A DNA stretch of 64,000 bases from Takakia lepidozioides (GCA_030704615.1 CM060731.1:15250001-15314000), one strand, 5' to 3'. Counted from the stretch's first letter, positions 45,523 to 57,786 are shown. Numbers and translations are program-made. Notes: generated by a model not told the origin, from the letters alone.

Positions 45523-46770
45523 GATTGATAAGGATGGTGCAATGTCTCAAACTTTGGACTGGAGTAGAAAAATTGAAGTCACATGAAGGTTAGGTCTCTG
45601 TACAGTCTTCAGAGTTTTAGGGCTGTGCATGTGTTCCTGTTCAAGAGAGATGTAACAGATTGTACAACCCCTTCAGCCACAACCTTCAGTGGGGGGTTGA
45701 TCAATTGTTTTAGTATGACATGGGGTCATACTGATCCTAGAGTCTTTAGTGGCTGAAAGTGGATGCAACCTTTGGCAGGCTCCGTTGTGTTCATTTTCTC
45801 AGGTTCCCTTCTCCTGCCCCTTCCTTTTGTCCACCCTTAGAACTACAAGCGAGGTATGGAGGGGCCACAAAGCTCTGTGACCCAAACAGAAACACGGATA
45901 TTCAGGAAGACAAAAGTTGTGTTTTTAGAATCCTAAACCAAGGGCAAACTCAATAATCCAGGAAACCCAGAGTAAGAGTTTTACCTGTACTGAAGCTTTC
46001 CCCTGCCCGTGCCTGGATTATGAAAATGCGCGGATGACCGTGTGACTGGACAGTTCAATGGTGGCCCGCCGGGCAGGCTAGATGAAACTATTTTACAGGA
46101 CTTAACAAAACTGAAAATGTGGGAGTAAGTTATATGCCGCAAGAATCCCAGTCAATGGTGGGACTATGTGATGCAATGTAGTTGAAAATATGCCACAATG
46201 GTGATTTGTAAATAGAGCTCTTCAATTCCTACCCTACCCACCGAGGCACACACGCGGCCGGCGCGGTGGGGCCCACTGTACGCCTGGAAAAATCCACTCG
46301 GGAAGGTGGGGAGCACTGCCCACCTCCCCCTCCTCTAGGGAGGGGGAAGGGCACTTTTTTTCTTTTTTCTTTTTTTTTTAATAAAGAGAACAGGTGACAT
46401 CGGAGGCCCTGGGCGAATTTTACTGCAAAAACTTCAATTTATTTTGGAGATGAAAAAGTTTTGTTTTTTTTTAAGCAACAGGGGACAGTGGCCCTGGAAA
46501 ATTTATTAATGAGGCAAAAGGGTGAACAAAGAGGAAAAAATAACCTCTCATGAAGGTGCCATAGAGGCTGACCTAGGAAGGCAATGCTTGGGGACCAAAT
46601 AACGAAGAGAAGGGGGAAAGCTGCTATCAGCTGAAGGTGGGGCAGGAGAGAGCCAAGGGAATCCTGAACTAAGAACAGTAACAATAATCAGATAAGCTGA
46701 GAAAATGCATCAGCGTAGGGGGACCCAAGAGAGAACCATCCGGCAGCAACTAGCAACGCACTAGACATTA
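45523..46770. other. Intergenic, no intact gene
   Basis: Nothing supported except the OSB-like fragment at 46141-46174 and a T-rich then A-rich stretch at about 46350-46390. Confidence 0.4.
46141..46174 (+). pseudogene. OSB-like PDF-motif fragment, copy 4
   Basis: The frame reads KNPSQWWDYVMQC, preserving the PSQWWD core. The DNA 'cccagtcaatggtgggac' matches the copies near 3005 and 3575. About 40 bases further on, 'tgtaaatagag' also recurs after copy 3 (3738-3748), so the similarity extends beyond the motif. Confidence 0.45.
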
Positions 46771-47116
46771 GAGTTATCCGTAAAGTGAGCCTGAGTTTGG
46801 TACCTTGTTTGGACCCGTAGTCCTGACTTTGAGTTAATCCGTAAAGTGCAGAAAACTGAGCACGAAGTCAGAAAAGAGGGCACCAAATCACAAACTTGAT
46901 GAGGGTAGCAGCAGCTCCTGAGCTCTGACCACCTCCGCCTCGACGACTAACAAAACTCGGCACCAAACTCCTGCCACCCCCCATTTCCTAGTCCTGGCAG
47001 TTGGGTCCTGTGTTTTTTTCTAGTCGTACCGCTTGATCCTAAGTTTCGAGTTTCATAACGAGTTTGGCCAAACTCGGGGTTCTCATGCCGAGTTTGGGAC
47101 CCTTTACGGATAACTC
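46771..47116. mobile_element. MITE with GAGTTATCCGTAAAG terminal repeats
   Basis: The left end GAGTTATCCGTAAAG and the right end CTTTACGGATAACTC are perfect inverted repeats of 15 bases, flanked by TA on both sides (46769-46770 and 47117-47118). A degenerate internal copy (GAGTTAATCCGTAAAGTG) lies at about 46832-46849. The element is 346 bp with no coding capacity, and repeats the word CGAGTTTGG near its right end. Confidence 0.75.
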
Positions 47117-47269
47117 TACTTAATGACCCGTGTTCCTTTTCAGAGGTTCATAGGAAAGTTGGGTTTTGGATCGAGTCTTTCTACCATAATGGCGGCGATG
47201 TCTTCAATTGACCTGGGACTCCTACGGGAAGAAGTCATCAGAGACTCCATCCCAACCCTGCGGGAGGAG

Positions 47270-47755
47270 TCATTCCAGAGAACTGATGAAGGATCTGGAG
47301 CAGATGATTTCCATTCTGGCCCAAGAGGAGTCAAACGGATTGAGCAATTGATCTCTCCGTTTTGTACAGGCACTACTTGTTCCACTACTAGTGCTGGCAG
47401 TGGGAGATATTGGTGCTGATGCAGCTACTGGTCGCGTCGTGCCTCGAGTAATGGAGACGTAGTCAGGTGACCAATACAGCCTCCACTCCTCAATCTCTGC
47501 TTCATGTCCTCGCCTGAACTCGTGGTAATCATCCATAGGCGGGCCTTCCAAATGCTGGAACAGTCTCTTCCACGCCATGAATGGGGTGAACAGCTGTGGA
47601 TTGCGCATCTGCTGCAAATCACACCAGCTGTCGAACTCCTGGATAAAGTCATCCGACTCGATTGTGCCCACAGCTCCAGAGTACCTACGAGGCCCCTTGG
47701 TAGCTCCATACATCTCCTCCATGTCGTCCCACAACAATGGCGAAGGAAATTGCAC
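47270..47755 (-). pseudogene. Retrotransposon gag-like fragment
   Basis: The minus-strand frame reads DSWCDLQQMRNPQLFTPFMA, then WKRLFQHLEGPPMDDYHEFR and EEWRLYWSPDYVSI. This Trp-rich helical pattern recalls the N-terminal gag region of plant LTR retrotransposons, but I cannot name a family. It has a Thr/Ser-rich tail and no zinc knuckle or protease. It could equally be a transposon-encoded protein of another class. Confidence 0.35.
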
Positions 47756-47949
47756 ACCTGTTGAGAAGCCTCCGAGTCTGTGTCAGATCGCACTAGTTGA
47801 GGGTGGAGGTGAAGGTGGCTGAACCGAACACCTCGTCTTGTGAACCCACTTCACACACCACCACCCACGCCTTTCTGGCCTCAGACAACAGGTCTGAGTG
47901 AATCCTGCAAAGAAACTCCCTAGCACTAATCGGCCCTCAAGTTCAAAAG

Positions 47950-50110
47950 ACTAACTTGCACCTGGCTTTCCAGATGTTCCACAAGGTGAGGGCTCTGAGA
48001 GCTGCCCAAAACGGGCAATCAGATCAAAGATGACCACCAGTAATGTTAAGCAGCAAAACAGAAATGGAAGGGGATGTGAGGGACTTCCAAGAGCCATAAA
48101 AACAGAGCACACGGTGGACAGACCCTCAAAGCCAGATGGCACTCCATGAGACAATGTTCAATGGTCTCGGGGATTTGCAACTGACAGGAGGTACAGCTGA
48201 TATTGGAGTCCGAAAAATGACTGGAGACTGGTAGAGTTATGTTCACCACATTTCAAAGAAACCCACTTATCTTTGCGGCACGGTCTTTCCTCCACACATC
48301 ACCCCAAATCTTTGGACAATCAGCGATATGTGACAATTAGCAAACCACTTAGTATTAAAGCTGCAGGCAGGCTTGATCAAGGAACGACCCATTTTTACAG
48401 AGTAAGAGAAAAAATGAATGTTTCTTGTCACTCCATATCCATTCGCCAAGATCGAATTGGAGGAGAGAGATGGGAGCCTGGAGAAACCAATAGAGGTGGG
48501 GATTTGAATGCACTCCATTCTCCAGCAATGGATTTATCGTTCCCGTCGCCCAGCAGATAATTGATCTAATGGAAAAAAACAGATATTCTTCCATAGCAAC
48601 AAACCCTAGTGAGAATAAAGAGCCAGACGGCGTAACCTGGTATTTCCAGCCAAGGAGAGAGTTGCGCTCTCTGAACGTGGCATAGACAGCACACTTCCAC
48701 GCAGGCATGACGGCACCGAGCCAGACATGTAAGCTTCTTTGGTTAGCAGGAAAAGAGCACAGAGAAATCCAACTGGCTGGAATATCTCAGGTCACTAACT
48801 CCCACCCCGCCGTAGCCCTTCTGGATGAAAGGGCACTCGTTGCTTCAGCACATGATAAGACAGAGCCGTTGTCCCAGATATGGGAGAAGTGGCTAATGTT
48901 GGCTGCCTCCAAGTGAGCCCACCGAGAGGAACAAACCACAAGCTCCTCCGAATCTCTAGGTTAATTACCAAATAGTGGTTGCCGCAACGCTTCCTCAGGG
49001 ATTGAGGGGCAGGTTTGAACAAGGAAGGGGCGAGTTCTAACCCAAGCAGCCCAAATGGATCTCCAAACATTAGATCCAACCTGCGGAAGCTTATTTGAGG
49101 TCCCCCTTGATCAGCCCAAGCAGAGATGCAGGCCAGAGGAGTGAAGATGAAGGGGTTGCATTCAATAGATGACGGCTAAACAGAATACTCCAAGGGGCCG
49201 ATAAGTTTCTAAAAATTCTTGGAACCCATTTGGCCAAGAGTGCGCAAATTTGAGTATCTGGACCATCCGCCGCTATGAGGAAAAGGGAAAGGGGATAATG
49301 GGCATCCTTGCCTAACTGAACGATGAAGATTTGAAGGGCTTGGATATATACCACCCCGGTGATCATCACCCTGCTGGAGGCATGCTGCAGAAGGATCTTT
49401 ATCCAGGTTAGGAATGGCCCCGAGATACCACATTTGGCAATGCCAGCAAAACAAATAATCCCAGTCTATATTATCAAAAGCCTTCTCAAAGTCCACCCTT
49501 AGAAGGGCTAGGGGACTGATTGAACGTGGGCCAAAGTGGAGGGCTTCGTTGACCAATAGCACATGGTCAAGGATCATTCTCTTCTTCATGAACCCAGTTT
49601 GCTCTGGCCTAATAAGCTTAGGCATAAGTGGAACCAATTTGAGAGCTAGTCGAAGTTAGGAAGCACCGGTCCCTCCCTGGATGGCAGGTTTAGCCCAGAC
49701 CATGGGGGTGGGAGAGCAGTAAACAATCAAGATGCTCCATACGCAGATCGGGAGGTTTTCTGTTATTAGTTCAAGTGAAACGGAGACCATGCTCATGATC
49801 ATCTCTAGCATCCACCAGCCTACCCGACAACAGAGGGATTACCATGCCTCACTTTCTTCCAAGGAAAGACATTGACCAGCTGACCCCAGCCCATCACTGG
49901 AAAGCTCAACCATATTAAAATCACATCCCATAACCCAGTGGCTAACATGAGGAAGGCTAAAAGGCCGATTGGGTCGTGAAAAGCACACTGCACTCTCCCT
50001 TGCATCCACTGTTCCACTAAATAAAAGGAAGGAAGAAGCGCATGGGAGATAGAGATTAAATGCAACTGCCTCCCTGGAGTCCCCGATGCTGGGGTTCCAT
50101 CAGGAAGCCT
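47950..50110 (-). mobile_element. Decayed LINE, unrelated to the ADCK1-intron family
   Basis: On the minus strand a reverse transcriptase core is readable at 49637-49209: IRPEQTGFMKKRMILDHVLL, LLRVDFEKAFDNIDWDYLF and, after a frame change, RSVRQGCPLSPFPF. Towards 48249-48046 a zf-RVT end appears (SCTSCQLQIPETIEHCLMEC). The YADD-type active site and several blocks are missing or out of frame. The element is L1-like and dead. Its ends were not determined. Confidence 0.75.
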
Positions 50111-53100
50111 AAGGAGGCCCAAAGGGAGAACCTAAAGCGCCAATCTTTCTAGCATCGAGCTTATGCTCCTGGATAAAGATAACACAGTTTCAACCACTGA
50201 GAGGAGAAGCCCAGAGATGGAGGCTGACGAACCCACGCGTCGCGCAAATAGCCAAAGGGGGAAAGGGAAAAAAAAACGACGTCGATCCGAGGCCTATAGT
50301 CCAACGACGAGGTGGGTTAGGCTCAAGAACCGCTCACCCTGAGATGTTGTCGCCTAAGCTTGGCGGAGGGTCAGCGGTCGAGGAGGGAACTCCTCCCACT
50401 CTATCTAAATACAAGCTAGCAAAAGGTCCAACTCTATGTGCGAGGGCCAAAAAAAAAATCGGGGGGTGTTTTTTTCGTGTGACATACGGAATACTTCTAA
50501 CTAATTGTCTTCCAAGATCTCTGTTATCGCTTAACATGGCTTCACCCCGGAGCTATCAGTGTTCCCCGAAGCTCCTCTCCGCCTGGAGTGACTGCTTCCG
50601 GAAGACTTTGCAAAGCGTTAAGGGCAAGCCGCTTAGGTATGGGCGAGTAAAACACGCTTCCTCGGATCGCACGTGTGTGCAAAGGGTTCGCCTACGTTCC
50701 CGCTATATGGAGGGGAGAGCACACCCTAGTCTGGAAGAAAAACTATTTACCGGGAATTATCCCCATGTTTCTACTATCTGGGCTCTTGGCTCTTTTCTAG
50801 AAATAGAATTTAATAAGGAAAATGGGAAACATATTATCCTAGGCAAGCTTTTATAATTATTAGGAAATAGAACTAAAAATCCTAGATTTGATGGTAATTT
50901 TCTAAGCAGAAAACCCCTTTAAAACTAATCACTGAGGCTGGAAATTCACTAATTCTAAAAAAATAGGCATTAGGTAGGAATTTATCTAAGCTTTCCAATG
51001 ACCCATGGCTTGGCCTCCAGATAATTCACTAACCCCTTCTCATTACCCAAAAACTCTTATCATGGTGAGGAAACCATAGGGGAATGGCCCCATAGGTCAA
51101 AACACCCCCCTAGGCCCTTAATAAACAACCCCTAGCCCCTAGGTCTCAAGTTCAAATCCCCTTAGAGCTGGACTGGTTTTTCATCCATTAGTCATCCATT
51201 GTTCATCCCTACAATTGGATGAAAAACTGCATTCCTCATCCTGTCTTCATCCATCGTACATTCATCCTGCAGATGAAATACTGCTTATTTCATCCGCCAT
51301 CATCCATCCGTAAAAAATCAACTCAAGGACACATGCTAGTTCCTCGGTCGTGTCTCTCGTTTGGAACCCCAATGATCATTGGTTCAAATTCTATGGACTT
51401 TATCCCTTCTTTCCTTCACCGAGGTGTCTCGTGTTGCCCCGCAAAGCCGTTTCGGCCCCAAGTAATTTGTATGACTCTAAACGACGGCACCGAGGTAACC
51501 TTAGCAGCCCCTTTAACTTCAAGATTAGCCACTAAAAATTATCCCAAATGCACCATCCCTAACCCTCATGCTATATTAACCTCACTCAAAAGATTAAAGT
51601 GGTCACCCCCATATCTTAGGGACCGCTGGTTAACAGGAAGATGATCCGGCGGACGCTGGGCCTACCACACACGTGGTGGCGCGGCGCTATTGGCGCTGGC
51701 GCGGGTCCCCCACGAAAGTCTAGCAGTCCAAACCGGCGGGTAAAAGCTGGAACCAGGGGATCCGGACGATTTGGAAGTCCCCCACGCTGCTTAAGCTTGA
51801 AAGGATCAATCATCATGGCCCATTTTAATTCCATCATGCCTGAAAAATAACCACCCCATCCCCCATAACATGCCAAAACCTTTGGGTTCTACTAATCCTT
51901 GGGGTTAGTCAAAAAATATACTAGTTTCTTCAAGAATAAGGTCCCCCCAGTTTTATATGGGCTATGGGGGCCCAAACTTAATAGAATCAAGCTCTGAAAT
52001 TGGGTTGGAAGGTGTTTAAAATTCCAACGACATAGAACAAAGAAAAATTACACTTACAAAAAAAAAATTCCTTCTTCCTAGCCTTCTTTGTTTCCTCTCT
52101 CTTTCATGAGGGAAAATGAGGTCTAGTGGAGAGGACAAATGATAGTTGCTCTAGGCTTCACTCCTCTCAACTTCAAATGACAAAACTAACATTCATATTG
52201 ACTCCAAGCTTGAACAAAGCTAACCCTTGCATGGTTAGTCTTGGAAGTCAAGGGTTAGTGGTTCATGAATTTGAACAACGCAAAGGGCCTAGTGGCCAAC
52301 ACAAAGAGAACCTACACCCATCTTAGAGCTACTCCACTGCATGGTTGGCACCCTAGGGTTAGATCTTCTCACTCTAAAGACAAAAAACAAAACTTAGAAC
52401 AAAGTGACAACTCCTTGGGCCTCTTTTCCACTAAGGAGAGTTAGTCTTCATCTCTTTCTCAAGCTCCCACCACTCTCTTGTTAGTATGACTAAGCTAGGG
52501 TTAGTACAAGAAACTTTCAACAACAAAACACAAAAGAACAAAGCAAAACTTTGAACAAGAACCAAGAAACCCTCTCTCCACTCTAGGATGTCTTCACTTG
52601 GCTAAGAGGACTGCCAAAACCTAGGGGAAGGGATAGAAGCTTACCTCTCTTGTGAGGATTGTTGCTTTTCTACCTACTCTTCTCTCTCTAGGGGCTCGCC
52701 ACTCTCTCAAGTTGAACCACACTCCTCTTTTTGGGAAAGTTTTCTCCTTTTCAAAGCATAAATGGCACTTGGCCAACAACTTAAGCACCTAGGGTATCCC
52801 TAGTCTTCCTAAGTTGCACTAGTTGTTTCTTCCAAGCTTGCCTAAAACATCTAGGCTAAGCTTTAAGTGTACACAAGCAAACTAGGATTTCACAAAGCTA
52901 GTTACATAAGGCAAAGTTATGCTCACAAGCAAGCTCTCTAAGCAACTAACTAACAAGCAACTAACAAGCAAAAAAACAAGAGTGAAGTGGTGAGCAAGCT
53001 CACCTCCTAAGCTACTTATACTAGAACTATAAAAAATGATTGGATAGAATATCCAAAATCCTTGGATGAGAAAAGATTTCAACATTTTTTGGTTGGTAGG

Positions 53101-53640
53101 TCTTACTTTTCATCCAACCAGCTGTCCCAAGGCGCTCTTATCCCTTTGAGGCCCAAAAATCCCCTTCAATTGAATTTCTTGTGGCCACGGGAGCTCGAAA
53201 ACTTCATAAATGGTGATTTGTTGCAAATCCTCTCCAAAAATCTTGAAACTTGGCCACAAATGCCCTTGGGGTATGCTTGAAATACCCACCAAACTTCAGC
53301 TCTATGTGGTTCCATCATCAACCATGGAAAATCAACAAACGCCAATTGCACGTGAAAACGTCTGTTTTCAACGCGTAACATATTTTTTGGTTGTGAACAG
53401 ATCGACGCTTGGGGCTGAAATTCCTTTCACATCATCTTGTATCATTTTTAACCACGCAAAAAAAAACCCTCCCCAAACAGCGCTCGATTTCGGCTTCGTC
53501 CTGTTCGCTGAAAATACTTTGCACAGCAAAATCCCAGTCGGCCGCCACCGCTCGATAAAACCTCTTTAGGATTTTTGATAGAAGACCAAGACATCTTGGA
53601 AGCTTCTTAAATTGATTTCACACACAAAAACATAATTGTC
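50111..53640. other. Gene-free stretch
   Basis: No supported gene. Around 51180-51315 the word TTCATCCAT and variants recur many times. A tRNA-like B-box word (GGTTCAAATTC) at about 51381 has no matching A-box. 52080-53000 is rich in short AG/CT-skewed words ('ctaagct', 'gggttag'). Confidence 0.4.
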
Positions 53641-53667
53641 CTCCTGGGAAAAAGAATACACTACCGC

Positions 53668-53783
53668 ACCACCGTTCCTTGCATCTTATGGCTCGTCGGG
53701 GCTCGTCCTTGTTCTTTATGCAGAGTTCGCTGGGCCCACCACCGTTTCTTGCACCTTATGGCTCGTCGGGGCTCGTCCTTGTT
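53668..53783 (+). repeat. Two-copy tandem repeat, period about 70 bp
   Basis: CACCACCGTTCCTTGCATCT, then 'tatggctcgtcggggctcg' and 'tccttgtt', at 53668-53713 recurs at 53738-53783 with a few changes. Confidence 0.8.
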
Positions 53784-54338
53784 ACAACATGTCGCTACCG
53801 CACCACTAGCTCCCACCACCGTAGCTTGCACCCTGCACGTTGGCCCACCACTCTTGCTTGTCGTTATACAAAGCTCTAGAAGAAGTTTCCAGATCGCAAG
53901 AACTTCTCAAATTTTCCAGGGGCCACCGCCCCGTCGTTTTTTCTTGAAGTGTCTCTACGCAATGATCTACACATGCCCTCAGTTTGCAGTTTGCCGTACT
54001 GTAGTGTCTGTTTGCATGAATGAACTAAAACACAAGGGAACTCATGTTTGATCCATGTCACTGACATATCCGAGCATGAAAATAAAATCGTAACCATGAG
54101 CATGTGTGCGTCACGCCTGTAGCGTCCTCATGAAACTGCATTGGAGCCCCGGTTATCAGCGTCACGTCCGTCCGTCAGCATCAGGTCACGTCAGACCTGA
54201 CGTTGACGGGACCTCCGTCACGTCAGGTTTGGGAAATATTCTGGTAAAAATAGTACCGGGTAAAATACTGTCGCGTAAGCAGCCACGTCGTCGACATGGT
54301 GGCGGTGGCAAATACATTTTGAAAATTAACAAAATGAA

Positions 54339-55366
54339 CGCGACTGCCAATTATGGCGGTCGCTTTGTTTTTCAAAATTAAAAAAGAAATAGCGACCGCC
54401 ATATTGGCAGTCGCTTCAAATTTATTTTTTTTAAAAGCAAGATTGGCGGTCGCACTGGCGGTCGCTTTATTTTTCGAAATAGAAAAAGAAATAGCGACCG
54501 CCATATTGGCGGTCGCTTTTATTTTTATTTTTTTTAAAGCAAGATTGACAGTCGCACTGGCTGTCGCTTTATTTTTTGAATTAAAAAAACAAATAGCGAC
54601 CGCTATGTTGGCGGTTGCTTCAATTTATTTCTTTAAAAAAACAAGATTGGCGGTCGCATTGGCGGTCGCATTGGCGGTCGCCTAATTTAAAAAAGAAAAC
54701 AAGCGACTGCTGTATTGGCGATCGCACAATTTTGTAAATATGTACAGAACAAGCGACCGTCATATGGCGGTCGAATAATTTTAAAAATATTAAAAAAAAA
54801 ACAGCGACCGCCATTGGGCGGTCGCTTAATTTAATAAATAAATAAACGACCGCCATATGGCGGTCAGTAAATTTAAAATTATATTAAAAAAACAAGCAAC
54901 ATATGAAAATAAAAGCGACCGCCACAGCGGTGGTCGCTTGTTTTAAAACAATACAATGTTCACAACCACCAAACCGGCGGTCGCGTCAATTTTAAAATAT
55001 ATATTAAGTTTAAGCGACCGCCAGCCTAGAGGTCGCTTAAACTTGAAAATATAAAGATTAAAAGTCGTCTTACTGGCGGTCGTGTTTTTTTTTTAATATT
55101 AAAAATAAAAGCGACCACCATATTGGCGGTCGCTTTATTTTAAATATATTAACAAATGAAGCGACTACCATACCGGCAATCGCATTATATTTTGAAATAA
55201 AAAACAATAGCGACTGCCATACGGGCGGTCGTTTAAATTTAAAAATATACAAAATAGAAGTGACTGCAATATTACACAAAATGAAAGGAAATAAAAGCGA
55301 CCGCAGTAGTGGCGGTCGCTTGTTTTTCATAAAATTAAAAAATAGCGACCGTAGTATTAGCGGTCG
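54339..55366. repeat. Array of short imperfect palindromes (GCGACCGCCA...TGGCGGTCGC)
   Basis: About fourteen hairpin-forming units with the consensus GCGACCGCCA, a loop of a few bases such as TAT, and TGGCGGTCGC are spread over 1 kb. About six half-sites (GGCGGTCGC) lie among them. The spacers are 25-60 bases of A/T-rich sequence and differ from unit to unit. The left third (54345-54690) shows a higher-order period of about 125 bases with three copies. It resembles an expanded set of transposon subterminal repeats, as in CACTA elements whose ends carry GCGACGG...CCGTCGC hairpins. No terminal repeats or coding capacity were found. It lies about 0.5 kb upstream of the hAT transposase relic. Confidence 0.85.
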
Positions 55367-55790
55367 TTTAATTTCAAAATTACAACAAATATGGTTGTAC
55401 AGCATTTTTCGGGTGGGCGCTATTGGTTCGTCATTTATTCATTTCACTTTCATCCTTCTTGGATCATATATAAGGGAGGAGGGTCACCAAGCTCCTCACT
55501 TCTTTTGGCGCAAATACTTGAGGTTGCTTTGGATATTCTCTTCCATTGAACGAGAGTGTAGCCCAAGAGGAGGGTGCGCACCTTTTGCCGTTGTGGCTTT
55601 CACCAAAGTCACTTCAGCAGATTGTGTATAAGCTCTACAAGGGCTCAACACTACAACCCACATCGACCCACTTGGGTTGCTGACAGATGTAGAAGTGTTG
55701 GGCTATCGCATTGCACTCTACATTCACAACACGTTCATTTATAGGTGACTGTTTTTTGTTGTTTACATTGCTAGGTCCCAGAGGAGTGGA
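55367..55790. other. Between the palindrome array and the hAT relic
   Basis: No gene supported. A possible TATA box (CATATATAAG) lies at about 55466-55475, which could have served the hAT transposase gene. Confidence 0.3.
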
Positions 55791-57104
55791 TATTGGAGAT
55801 GAGGGAGGAATGGAGCCTTTCGTATACGGCAATCCCAAACACTGTCAGTGTCACTGATAGTATTTAGTGCAACCTATGTGGATTAAAGCTTTCTTATCGT
55901 AAGGATCGGTTGCTCGCTCACCTGGGCTATAAAGGTGTGAAGAGCATTGGGGTGGGTTTATGCTCTAAAGAATCTATGCAGGTAAAAAACCACTTTGCCC
56001 AGTGTGGAGGCAATATTCCAATGTCTTTGGATCTGGACATGACCTCTGAGCAGAACACTTCATCTTCCCCGTCAGGATGCCCCGATTAGTACCCAGGGCG
56101 ACTCTTGTGAGGTTTCGGGTGTTCTTGGATAAGTGGGTTGTGCCGAAGCAACACCTGCTTCAATACCTCTTTGTACCCCTACACTTCAACGGAGTAGAGG
56201 ATTACGACAGCGATCCATGCATGAAGGTCTTAACTTGTCTGCGAAAAGACAGTTGGATAAAAAATATGCGCAGTTTTTTTTCGAGGCCAGCATATCATTT
56301 AATGTGGCAAGGCTTCCGGCATTTGTTTCTGCCGTTAGAGCAACCTCGGAGTCCAGATCCACGTACGTGCCTCCGACTTATCACAATCTCCGCACAGGAT
56401 TGCTAGAAGACGCCATGACCCAGCTTACCCAAAAGATCAACGATAGGACGGGCGAATGCATCAGAAAATATGGAAGCACTATATATGCCGATGGTTGGAG
56501 TTCTGTTACAAACAGACCGTTATTCAATGTCATGCTCGTATGTCCAGCTGGGGAACAATTCTTGGGATCGGTCGACACTAGCGACGAGAAGAAAGATGGA
56601 CGTTATCAATGTCAACTATTGACAGACTTTATTGAACAGGTCGGAAGTGATAGAATCGTGCAAATATGCACAGACAATGCCGCTAACATGAGAAACACTG
56701 CAGACATGTTGTTGGCACGTTATCCCCATATGTACTATCAAGGTTGTGCTGCTCATATCCTTGACCTCATTTTGAAAGATTGGGGAAAAGAACAGTGGGT
56801 GAAACAACTTGTCAAGCGAGCGAAGACTGTTGTGTCGTTCATCCGCACACACCACATCCATTTGACAATATACAGGAGGCACGAACAAATACAGCCTCCG
56901 CAATCAAGGCGAAATTCGTTTTGCCACTAACTTCTTGATGGTGGATCGGTTGGTGATGGTGAAGAGTAGTCTGGAGCACACCATCATCAATCCTCAATGG
57001 GATGCGTACACACGGACATTGCGGGACTCCAGAAAAGCCAAGTCATTGGGCAAAAGTCGAAAAGTTTGAAATAGCATTCGCAGCGATGATTTCTGGAAGA
57101 AATG
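55790..57104 (+). pseudogene. hAT transposase, first part (split by an LTR retrotransposon)
   Basis: From about 55868 a BED-type zinc finger is readable (CNLCGLKLSYRKDRLLAHLG), preceded directly by an in-frame stop at 55865-55867. After stops near 56085 the frame at 56136-56930 gives the hAT core: KKYAQFFFEASISFNVARLP, YADGWSSVTNRPLFNVMLV, CTDNAANMRNTADMLLARYP, GCAAHILDLILKDWGK and FIRTHH. This matches the DUF659 and RNase-H parts of plant hAT transposases. A frame change near 56880 leads to TNFLMVDRLVMVKSSLEHTI. The gene is cut at 57104 by the chromovirus and resumes at 63165. Confidence 0.85.
57100..57104 (+). repeat. Target-site duplication AAATG, left
   Basis: The same five bases follow the right LTR at 63160-63164. 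This is the usual 5-bp duplication made by Ty3-type integrases. Confidence 0.95.
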
Positions 57105-57772
57105 TGTTAGGTGCCAGGAACGAAGATCGATCTGTCAACCAGTTTGGAATAACAAAAGACTGCTAGAATATCGCCGAACTGACAGTTGCAGGTAAAATGG
57201 AGCAGGCTCGCGTGCATGAAGAGATCCAGGACTGGGGATTTAATGATGTGTGCATGGAGATGGCAAGATGGTTGGAAAAGGGATGATGGCGTACAGGCGC
57301 CTGGAGCAGATCTGGATGCGCGTGAAAGCTGATTTGTAGCACGGCGTGGTGGTTGGGTGGACCGGATGCTATAGCCGGTGCTATGCTTTTAGAGTGTAGG
57401 TTGATGTTGGAATAGACGTCACTGGCCTTTGATGCCTTGCAACGGCAGGGACTGTGATTTCTATTTTGTATAGAGCGATGGTGTAAACCCTGTGAATAGC
57501 TTGGAACAAAAAAGGTTCGCTTTAAGACTTGTGAATATGCTTTCGTGAAGAACAGGGGTGAACGATCGTGGAGTGGGGTGATCTCTATTATGATCTGAGT
57601 CAATGAACAGTGACTGGAATAAAAGAAAATGGTCACATGAGTCCATATTGACGTTGATTTAAGCAAGCAATTTTCTTGGGATCCTGATAGATTCCCTATG
57701 AACGGCAAGATAAGAAAAGGGCCTGAATTTGTTTTGTAGTTAGACTGAGGAAAGAGAGTTAGATCCTTTTCA
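57105..57772 (+). repeat. Left LTR of the chromovirus
   Basis: Begins TGTTAGGTGCCAGGAACG and ends GATCCTTTTCA, the TG...CA form. It has the same length as the right LTR. Confidence 0.95.
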
Positions 57773-57774
57773 AG

Positions 57775-57786
57775 TGGTATCAGAGC
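57775..57786 (+). other. Primer-binding site for tRNA-iMet
   Basis: TGGTATCAGAGC, complementary to the 3' end of plant initiator-Met tRNA, begins two bases after the left LTR. Confidence 0.95.

Noticed and set aside
51341-51400. tRNA-derived SINE
   Set aside because: A B-box-like word is present, but there is no A-box at the right distance and no tail.
54223-54504. Open frame with repeated Met-Ala-Val-Ala-Ile-Ser-Phe across the palindrome array
   Set aside because: The frame is a by-product of the GCGACCGCCAT repeats and A/T spacers. It is low complexity, with no conserved composition outside the repeat.
54339-55366. CRISPR-like array
   Set aside because: Repeat spacing and sequence are irregular, the spacers are simple A/T sequence, and the context is a plant nuclear genome.
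55649-55665. CACTACAACCC as a second CACTA terminus
   Set aside because: Only the first nine bases match the terminus at 1106-1123 and 4410-4427. There are no subterminal repeats to its right and no partner end.
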